In this document: positions 24,301-29,413 of the stretch, piece by piece
Layout of the letters: each line of letters begins with the position of its first letter
How positions within the stretch are numbered: position 1 is the first letter of the stretch
Origin: an uncultured Acetatifactor sp.
GTDB taxonomy: Bacteria > Bacillota > Clostridia > Lachnospirales > Lachnospiraceae
Assembly: GCA_910585805.1 (NCBI GenBank)
Contig: CAJUFB010000046.1
Coordinates: 1-29,413 of the forward strand
Direction: 5' to 3'
Length of the DNA stretch: 29,413 bases
Position numbers and translations under genes: made by a program
Notes under the pieces: generated by a model
What the model was told of the DNA's origin: nothing
Seen by the model: the letters and a program-made list of their open reading frames with translations, nothing else
Databases searched by the model: none

Positions 24301-24870
24301 GGGAAATATCTATTGGTGGCGCCTGTGCACAATGAGGACAATACGCGCCGAATCTATTTTCCCCGGGGAAAATGGGTCAGTTTCTGGGACAACCGGGAGA
24401 CGGTGGAAGGGCCTGTGAGTGTGGAGCGGCAGGTTCCCCTGTCCTCCATCCCCGTCTATCTGCGTTCCGGCGCTCTGATTCCTCTGCAGCTGAACGGTTC
24501 CCTGGAGCCGGGACAGAGTATGACGGTAAGCCGGAAAAACGCGCTGCTGCTGACGCCGCCGGAGGAGGACGGCGGAGATTGTTGGTATCGCTCTGCCGCA
24601 GACGCATCCCGGTATCATTTTCGGCACAGGGAGGATGGGTTTGAGCTGTTCTGCGACGGCATGGGGGAGATACCGTATCTGATCCTGAAGGGACTCTCCG
24701 GGAAGCCTTCCGGGATTTTACTCAACCGCCGCCCCCTGAAGGAAACCCATGCCGGACACAGCCTGTATTTTGAAGAAGGATGGTATGAGGAATCTGACGG
24801 CACAGTGCTGATCAGGCTTTTCAGCCATGAGAGAATTGAACTGGAAGTGAATGCCGCGGAATCCCTGTAA
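21394..24870 (+). CDS. Large GH31-family glycoside hydrolase with N-terminal CBM9/DOMON-like domain
   Basis: This 1158-residue protein has no signal peptide, so it is probably cytoplasmic. Residues 1-220 form a beta-rich region resembling CBM9/DOMON sugar-binding folds (CWQISATECRFLWDASCLYI, EDQVEIAVQSG). A helical linker with EACRILDEYLNFLRRVTEWWY follows. The GH31 part (about 510-1090) starts with VIYGFGERFDGLHQRG. The proposed nucleophile is Asp777 in SMVDFGD and the acid/base Asp842 in FGGDQQSNF, aligned to KTDFGE and HWGGD of YicI. The barrel strand that normally reads FDxFWM is replaced by a glycine-rich AEGAGAGWIGRGG. AAGGAGGT (21375-21382) selects ATG 21394 over 21343. It probably cleaves an alpha-linked saccharide taken up by the transporter encoded downstream; the substrate is unknown. 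Confidence 0.88.
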   Translation: MAKLEFGISSLCLGPDVKQLPREEMNPEQWDGAVIDSFYRAGGTLSPEGTCWQISATECRFLWDASCLYILFCCKEAPEPEKEGREVFLHREDQVEIAVQSGSFGPRDFAVFIVDRDGKSHGEQQFGMTYIGGEQAYRGGRQRLDNRARIIPVEEGSYVSRSVQEKGFWKAYLELPWTLLGGFPKESFGLMVYRKKKQTGEVLTPFPLDLNVNFSDRFEYDPLTFLETRLGGRAGTGRGKEVFFTLPGGRRLWQRPGFLCWPDEDERAEILALQDSKQPTGQDNLGRRICLAQRWQDTLMLEGMDFFFNQVRANPWEPREPWVDRRLCNEALAKGDTEEACRILDEYLNFLRRVTEWWYADHSLGNRRREKWTALGKLKECREEEDSIILCLETQQGGAQELVCTADGKAYRFRAGGRGFFAGERGKLTCRKGKTGIWEVFSGAGRLEIRMGETWEISVVSGFPEAGREPLDENKIQDKTRQQRGKRLFGAGDLLLLQAEEQEELQGFDLYMNLAEESVIYGFGERFDGLHQRGRILTLWQRDACEGCLASIGNQSYKNIPLLHDSRGYSLFFNTHYRIRADVGQEVPDRMRITGIGPCLDFFVWLGEPKQVMGDYARLTGAPLLPPKWVFEPWAGGGAGRWYHGPLEDLCREQMAVLERFEELDIPHSGFYAEGAGAGWIGRGGKEELYKIVDFAGRKGIRVFSWQYPDMSPETAAALLPGVPGEELPVTENLTDAVFPEHPLPKVIDFTHPRGMELLKAQWAERLDAGIRGSMVDFGDVVPDEALFYDGRRGAEMHNGYAYEYARSYRELFEERYGDDHVLFTRGAAAGSQHFACQFGGDQQSNFLGMTYSIHGGLSAAASGLPFWGVDAGGYGGFGDEETYIRWTEYACFCPLMRYHGTEPREPWEYSPGTVELYRFYAWLRENLLPYSYDWAVHAHLTGIPMMLPMAMAFPEQGETMGCEDQYLYGKYLLVAPVHNEDNTRRIYFPRGKWVSFWDNRETVEGPVSVERQVPLSSIPVYLRSGALIPLQLNGSLEPGQSMTVSRKNALLLTPPEEDGGDCWYRSAADASRYHFRHREDGFELFCDGMGEIPYLILKGLSGKPSGILLNRRPLKETHAGHSLYFEEGWYEESDGTVLIRLFSHERIELEVNAAESL

Positions 24871-25022
24871 AAGGACATCAGGATACAAAAGTTATAATCA
24901 GAGGTATATAAATTATAGAAAGCTGCATGTGCATATTGTACTATAAATACAACCGAAAGAGTAATGACGGCGGTTATGTTGACGGGAGATAAAGAAAAAA
25001 TATAGGAAAAGGAGGCGATAAG
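24871..25022 (+). other. AT-rich intergenic leader between the two GH31 genes
   Basis: No gene is present. TATAAT at 24893-24898 and TATAAA at 24942-24947 are possible -10 boxes, but neither has a good -35. TTGACG/TATAGG at 24979-25006 looks like a promoter, but it would start transcription inside the ribosome site (AGGAGG, 25009-25014) and is doubtful. Confidence 0.3.
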
Positions 25023-27455
25023 ATGGTTTTATTGGAACATCAGGGGAAGGTTGGATACAATTTAGACAAAAAAGAGCATCCCCTGGACGTAGAGTTGGGA
25101 TATGCCCATTTTGCCAGAAACGGCGAAAAAGATTTTCTCAGGAAGGTTACCGGTTATGAGATCCGGCAGGACGGCATTTTACTGGCGGCGGACACTTATC
25201 ATGAGAGAACCGCCTTGGTAAAGGTGACCTTCTCCGGGGAGACGGTATTTCGGCTGCAGATGTTTCCGGAGGGCAGGGAGCCGGTGCGTCCGAACCAGGT
25301 TTTCGACTTTGCCCCTTACGAAAAAGTAAAGGTGGTGGAGGAAGCGGAGTACATCACTGCGGCCACGGACAGAGTGCTTCTCCGTTTCCGGAAATGTCCC
25401 TGGGAAATGACGGTTCTGCTGGACGGCGAGGTGCTTACGCAAGAACAGATTAAGGATTTCGACGTGGGCCAGAAATACAAATCCATTCCCCTGGGATTCA
25501 CAGTGGGAGCGGACGGACAGGTTACGGATACCTTTGAAACCATGTATATGTACTGTGACGAGTCTTTCTATGGATTCGGAGAAAAATTCACGGATTTCAA
25601 CAAGAGGGGACAGCGCATCACGGTATGGCAGCGGGACGCCCAGTCCACCAATTCCGATATTTCCTACAAGGGAATGCCCTGCTTTATGAGTTCTTCGGGC
25701 TATTTCATTTTGATGAACACATACACCAGAACCCATTTTAATATGGGAGCCTCTTCCGGCGTGGCATACACCATGGAAACGGAGGACCCGTACCTGGATT
25801 ATTACATGTTCTGCAACAGGGATTACAAGGGGCTTCTCCGGGATTATACCGCGTATACAGGCAGATCTCCCATGATTCCCAGATGGGCCTTCGGATTCTG
25901 GATGTCCCGCATGAGCTATATGAACAGGGCGGAGGTGGAGGAAATCGTCAGCCGGATGGAAGAATTCGGCATGTCGGCGGACGTGGTACATATCGACGGT
26001 TGGCTTGACATGATGTCTCCCCAGGGCAGTACAGAGATCCTGGCTTTTGACGAGAAGAGATTTCCGGAGCCGGAGGACATGATTCGAAAACTCCGTGACA
26101 AGGGCTTCCATCTCTCGCTGTGGATGTTCCCCTATGTGTCCCTGAAGGGCAGATGGGGAAGGGGCGAAGAGAATTCCGCGCAGTTTGAACTCATGAAGGA
26201 GCGGGGTTACCTGGTAAAGGACAGAAACGGGGACGTATGTCTCTTCCAACTGGGAGAGGGCGGAGATACGGGAAGCGCCATGATGGCCGCACTGGATTTC
26301 TCCAATCCGGAATGCGCGGCCTATGTGAAGGAACGGGTAAAACGCCTGATGCGCATGGGCGTGGGCGTGATTAAGACAGACTTCTCGGAGGAACTGCCGG
26401 AAACCGCCGTGTACTATGACGGACTGACAGGTGTGGAGGGGCATAATAAATACACATACCTGTATTCCAAAACCATCTACGAGGCCTCGGCGGAGATCAA
26501 GAAAGAGACGGGAGAGAAAGCGCTGATCTGGTGCAGGAGCGGTTACGCCGGGAGCCAGAAATATCCGGCTCACTGGGCGGGAGATTCCTCCGCATCGGAG
26601 AACAATCTGGCGGCAATCTTAAGGGGAGGACTCAGCATGGGACTCAGCGGCGTGTCCTTCTGGGGCTTTGATATCGGAGGCTTCTACAACTGTGACTACG
26701 AAGGCAGGAGAGCCATCCCGGGGGATGAGGAATACATCCGCTCCGTGCAGATGGGATTGATGGCGCCTTTGAGCAGAAGCCATGGACAGTCAACACCCAG
26801 GGAACCCTGGTTCTACTCCCGGGAAGCCCAGGACGCCTTCCTGAAAATCAATAAGCTCAGATACCGCATGACGCCGTATCTGTACAGCACCGCCTGCGAA
26901 ACCTGCGCGGAAGGACTTCCCATGATGCGGGCCATGGTATTGGAATACCCGGAGGACCTGAACGTGAGAAGCCTGTCCACACAGTACATGCTGGGAGAAT
27001 CCCTGCTGGTAGCTCCGGTGTTCGATCAGAAGGTGCATCATATCTATCTGCCCAAAGGCAGCTTTGTGGATCTCCATACAGGAGAGCGGCTTCAGGGAGA
27101 CAGATGGATTGTTTCGGGAAAAGAGATTGACAGGATTCCGCTCTACCTCAGAGAAAACCATATGCTGCCCATGCTGAAGGAAGCGCCCATGCATATTGCG
27201 GACGAGAACTTCTCCCGCCTCCAGGTAGCGGTCAACCTCACGGACGCCATGAAGCAGGTTTATTTCGATGACGGTGTGGAAGGCTATATGGAAGCCCGCC
27301 TGCAGGACGGCGTCATGACCGTGGAGACACAGGGCATGGATGTGGAAGAAATCAAAGCCTACGTGCCCCGGGAACTTAACCGGGCCCGGGTGAACGGAGA
27401 GACATGGACACTGCGCAAAGAAGCAAATGCTTATCTGATCTGTCCGCCCCGCTAA
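25023..27455 (+). CDS. GH31 alpha-glycosidase, YicI-like (alpha-xylosidase or alpha-glucosidase)
   Basis: This 810-residue cytoplasmic enzyme hydrolyses a terminal alpha-linked glucose or xylose. An N-terminal beta-sandwich (about 1-270) includes FYGFGEKFTDFNKRGQ and TVWQRDAQ. The catalytic barrel (about 280-610) follows, with VVHIDGWLDMM, nucleophile Asp453 in VIKTDFSEELP and acid/base Asp521 in HWAGDSSAS, then LRGGLSMGLSGVSFWGFDIGGF. The C-terminal beta domains contain QYMLGESLLVAPVF. Order and motifs follow E. coli YicI closely, so alpha-xylosidase activity is plausible, but sequence alone does not separate it from alpha-glucosidase. AGGAGG lies 9 bp before the ATG. It probably degrades the same imported glycan as the preceding gene. 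Confidence 0.93.
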   Translation: MVLLEHQGKVGYNLDKKEHPLDVELGYAHFARNGEKDFLRKVTGYEIRQDGILLAADTYHERTALVKVTFSGETVFRLQMFPEGREPVRPNQVFDFAPYEKVKVVEEAEYITAATDRVLLRFRKCPWEMTVLLDGEVLTQEQIKDFDVGQKYKSIPLGFTVGADGQVTDTFETMYMYCDESFYGFGEKFTDFNKRGQRITVWQRDAQSTNSDISYKGMPCFMSSSGYFILMNTYTRTHFNMGASSGVAYTMETEDPYLDYYMFCNRDYKGLLRDYTAYTGRSPMIPRWAFGFWMSRMSYMNRAEVEEIVSRMEEFGMSADVVHIDGWLDMMSPQGSTEILAFDEKRFPEPEDMIRKLRDKGFHLSLWMFPYVSLKGRWGRGEENSAQFELMKERGYLVKDRNGDVCLFQLGEGGDTGSAMMAALDFSNPECAAYVKERVKRLMRMGVGVIKTDFSEELPETAVYYDGLTGVEGHNKYTYLYSKTIYEASAEIKKETGEKALIWCRSGYAGSQKYPAHWAGDSSASENNLAAILRGGLSMGLSGVSFWGFDIGGFYNCDYEGRRAIPGDEEYIRSVQMGLMAPLSRSHGQSTPREPWFYSREAQDAFLKINKLRYRMTPYLYSTACETCAEGLPMMRAMVLEYPEDLNVRSLSTQYMLGESLLVAPVFDQKVHHIYLPKGSFVDLHTGERLQGDRWIVSGKEIDRIPLYLRENHMLPMLKEAPMHIADENFSRLQVAVNLTDAMKQVYFDDGVEGYMEARLQDGVMTVETQGMDVEEIKAYVPRELNRARVNGETWTLRKEANAYLICPPR

Positions 27456-27505
27456 AAAAGAACGCGAAGAGACCTTACGCTTCAGAGCTGTGGCGCAGCG
27501 ACTAA

Positions 27506-27615
27506 ATTCAGTAACTGCTCATATACAGCCCCATAGGATTTACGGACGCAGTATTTAGCGGCCGGAAATCCTATGACGGAACCTGGGTGTGCATGAGTAG
27601 TTACGGAACTGGAAT
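27506..27615 (+). repeat. Nested imperfect palindrome in the leader of the sugar-binding gene
   Basis: Two helices nest. GTAACTGCTCAT (27511-27522) pairs with ATGAGTAGTTAC (27593-27604) with one wobble. Inside it, CATAGGATTTACGG (27532-27545) pairs with CCGGAAATCCTATG (27562-27575) with one mismatch. The flanking ATTCAGT and ACTGGAAT extend the outer stem. It ends two bases before the AAGGAGG site of the lipoprotein gene. It could be a cis-acting RNA, a processing hairpin or a MITE-like insertion. No known riboswitch is recognised. The remaining 27456-27505 is featureless. Confidence 0.7.
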
Positions 27616-27627
27616 AAGGAGGAAAAA

Positions 27628-29196
27628 ATGAAACTGAAAAAGAAAATTGCATTATTTTTGACAGCGGCAATGACTGCAGGCCTGCTTGCAGGCTGCGGAG
27701 ACACAGGAAACGACAGTCAGGACTCCCAGTCAACAACGGAAAACAGCGGCGAAAGCCAGACGTCAGAAGCGGACAATGCTTCCGGCGAGGAAACGCCTGC
27801 AGGAGAGGATCCCTACCAGGTGCGTATGATTATCGCGCTGCCGGCTGCTTCTCCCAGCGAGGGGGAAGTGGACAGAGTACTGGGGAAGCTCAATGAACTT
27901 ACCCTGGAAAAACTGAATATGACATTGGACCTGCAGATTCTGCCCTTTGCGGCGTATATGGAGCAGATACAGCTGGAACTCAGCTCCAAGAGCAAACTGG
28001 ACATCTTTACTTCCGTATCTGCCTATGGCCCAAGCTGGGTAAATGCGGGTTATGTGGCGGATATGGGCCCCTTGTTGGAAGAGCACGGACAGGATGTGCT
28101 GAACAGCTACGTTTCCCCGGAGGTAGCCACGGCGCCCAGTCTCAACGGCTATGTATACGGGGTGCCGGTGCATAAAGAGATCTCCCAGCAGGCTTCCGTA
28201 TTCTTCCGCACGGATATTCTGGAGAAACACGGTCTTGACGTCAGCGGCATCAAGACCATCGAGGATGTGGATGCCCTGTATGAAAAGGTGGCGGCTCTGG
28301 AACCGGGAATGTGGATGATTGCGCCGGACAACCTGGGCATGCCGGAGCTCACTCCACTGGACTATGTGGGCGGATTGGAAACCTACGCAATTATGGATCC
28401 GGAAAACGGTACCACTGTGGAGAACTTTTTTGACACGGAACCTTTCAAAAAGTGGTGTACCTATATTCATAAATGGTTTGAGAACGGATGGGTGAACAGC
28501 GGCGCCGCTTCCGATACGGAGTCCTATTATTCCTACATTAAATCCGGTCAGGCCTTCTCCTTCTTCAGCGATTACGGCCATCCCCTCTCTGTGGTGGATC
28601 AGCAGAACAACTGCGGCGGCGTGGAGCTGACCATGGTACATCTGACTGAGCCCCTGGCCACCACAGCCACCAGCGCCGTGTTCTGCTACTCCATCGGCAG
28701 CGGCAGCGAAGACCCGGTGAAGGCTATGAAGATGCTGAATTTCCTGATGAGCAGCACGGAAGCCATGAACCTGCTGAACTGGGGGATAGAGGGCGAGGAC
28801 TATGTGGTGAATGGAGAGGGACTTCTGGATTTCCCCGAAGGGAAGGATGCTTCCACCGTAGGATACCATCTGGGAGCCGGATGGATTCTGCCCAATCAGT
28901 TTGTATGCACACCCTGGTCCACGGACGGCGCAGATATTTACCAGAAGATAGAGGATTACAATGCCTCCTCCATTATTTCCAAGACCATGGGATTTACCTT
29001 TGACCCTTCCCCCGTGCAGGATCAGATCAGCGCGGTGAGCAATGTGCGCTCCAAATATTACAAGGCCCTGATTACCGGGGCGGTGGACCCGGAGGAATAT
29101 ATTCCCCTTCTGCTTCAGGAGATGGAAGATGCCGGTTCCGGGGAAGTGATTGCGGAGATGCAGAGGCAAGTGGACGCCTGGCTGGCTGAACGGTAA
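27628..29196 (+). CDS. Sugar ABC transporter substrate-binding lipoprotein (DUF3502-type)
   Basis: This 522-residue extracytoplasmic lipoprotein has a lysine-rich start, a hydrophobic stretch and the lipobox LAGC with Cys23 as lipidation site. A low-complexity Ser/Thr/Glu/Asp linker follows (about 25-62), as in surface lipoproteins. The body is a family 1 solute-binding protein (DIFTSVSAYGPSWVNAGYVADM, GYVYGVPVHKEISQQ). The C-terminal part, MGFTFDPSPVQDQISAVSNV with KYYKALITGAVDPEEYIP, matches DUF3502, found in oligosaccharide binders paired with LplB/YtcP permeases. AAGGAGG (27617-27623) precedes the ATG. It should capture the glycan processed by the two GH31 enzymes and pass it to the permease started at 29259. 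Confidence 0.93.
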   Translation: MKLKKKIALFLTAAMTAGLLAGCGDTGNDSQDSQSTTENSGESQTSEADNASGEETPAGEDPYQVRMIIALPAASPSEGEVDRVLGKLNELTLEKLNMTLDLQILPFAAYMEQIQLELSSKSKLDIFTSVSAYGPSWVNAGYVADMGPLLEEHGQDVLNSYVSPEVATAPSLNGYVYGVPVHKEISQQASVFFRTDILEKHGLDVSGIKTIEDVDALYEKVAALEPGMWMIAPDNLGMPELTPLDYVGGLETYAIMDPENGTTVENFFDTEPFKKWCTYIHKWFENGWVNSGAASDTESYYSYIKSGQAFSFFSDYGHPLSVVDQQNNCGGVELTMVHLTEPLATTATSAVFCYSIGSGSEDPVKAMKMLNFLMSSTEAMNLLNWGIEGEDYVVNGEGLLDFPEGKDASTVGYHLGAGWILPNQFVCTPWSTDGADIYQKIEDYNASSIISKTMGFTFDPSPVQDQISAVSNVRSKYYKALITGAVDPEEYIPLLLQEMEDAGSGEVIAEMQRQVDAWLAER

Positions 29197-29258
29197 AGGG
29201 ACAGGAAAGATTGACCGGGTGCGGTGTCCGTACCGCGCCCGGAGAGAGGAGAGGGTTT

Positions 29259-29396
29259 ATGGCGGAAGTATCAAAGAGAAAGAAAAAGCGGGCCGGACTG
29301 AAGCGCTTTCTGCCGCTGTATCTCATGATGGTGCCTGCGTTTCTATATCTGCTTATTAATAGCGCGGACCTCCGGCCGCAACCCAAAATAAAATAG
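29259..29396 (+). pseudogene. Truncated sugar ABC permease (LplB-like)
   Basis: The first 34 codons read MAEVSKRKKKRAGLKRFLPL, then YLMMVPAFLYLLIN, the basic head and first membrane helix of LplB-type binding-protein-dependent permeases (normally about 300 residues). After AAT at 29358-29360 the frame continues as SADLRPQPKIK and stops at 29396, which is unlike the conserved NYxPM continuation. A GAGGAGAGGG ribosome site precedes the ATG, so the start is genuine. The rest of the gene has been displaced beyond the junction at about 29361. As it stands, the transporter encoded here would not work unless the remainder lies intact elsewhere. Confidence 0.7.
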
Positions 29397-29413
29397 AGCC
29401 AAAACTCTGTTGA
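29361..29413. mobile_element. Probable terminus of an inserted element
   Basis: Sequence from about 29361 no longer encodes permease and changes character (CGGACCTCCGGCCGC, then AT-rich with GAGCCAAAACTC). An insertion-sequence end is the simplest explanation, perhaps ISL3-like by its look, but only about 50 bp are visible and neither an inverted repeat nor a target duplication can be checked. Confidence 0.3.

Noticed and set aside
24979..25006. TTGACG/TATAGG promoter before the YicI-like gene
   Set aside because: Its start site would fall inside the ribosome-binding site, leaving too little leader for translation.
25179..26573. 464-codon minus-strand open frame inside the YicI-like gene
   Set aside because: Antisense shadow; the sense strand shows every GH31 catalytic motif.
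27763..29169. 468-codon minus-strand open frame inside the lipoprotein gene
   Set aside because: Antisense shadow of a well-supported binding protein with lipobox and DUF3502-type tail.

Overview
The window looks like a chromosomal stretch of a gut Firmicute of the Lachnospiraceae type. This is inferred from strong AGGAGG ribosome sites, near-consensus sigma-A promoters, moderate GC, the set of families (YtrA-type GntR/ABC, LytTR/GHKL two-component pair, peptidase-free ABC exporters, GH31 enzymes, a DUF3502-type sugar-binding lipoprotein), a holin-like type I toxin and a family of coiled-coil hypothetical proteins that I recall from Lachnospiraceae. No species is claimed.

Layout. 1-2000: a decayed Fic-protein fragment, then an IS110-family insertion sequence (transposase 655-1902) whose 5' non-coding end looks like a bridge RNA (about 478-645). 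2004-5895: a promoter just beyond the insertion sequence drives a two-gene heterodimeric ABC exporter, closed by a clear terminator. 5949-7886: an autoregulated YtrA-type operon (GntR regulator, ABC ATPase, ABC-2 permease). 7914-10760: a genomic scrapyard. It holds a MerR promoter/operator with a truncated MerR joined out of frame to a cysteine-rich protein tail, a cysteine-less MGMT-like protein, a complete type I toxin-antitoxin locus with its antisense RNA, a tyrosine-integrase tail, two copies of a 45-bp repeat (one part of a 104-bp inverted-repeat element), two facing ABC-transporter fragments, a tRNA (anticodon GAC) and a frameshifted dTDP-rhamnose-reductase-like fragment.

10814-21279: a coiled-coil protein, a LytTR response regulator and a GHKL (AgrC-like) sensor kinase. 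They are followed by a pair of 21-bp-spaced direct repeats (a likely LytTR operator), a terminator, and four ABC half-transporters. The four are two heterodimeric exporters made by tandem duplication of a two-gene module. No peptide precursor or processing enzyme is visible beside them, so their cargo is unknown.

21394-29413: a carbohydrate locus. It has a large two-domain GH31 protein with a CBM9/DOMON-like N-terminus, a YicI-like GH31 alpha-glycosidase, a strongly structured inverted-repeat leader, a DUF3502-type sugar-binding lipoprotein, and the first 34 codons of the matching permease. The permease reading frame is abruptly replaced by foreign-looking sequence at about 29361.

The most promising items for novelty are the bridge-RNA candidate with matching 10-nt guide-like words at both element ends, the LytTR operator in front of a duplicated exporter cassette, and the nested palindrome upstream of the sugar-binding lipoprotein.
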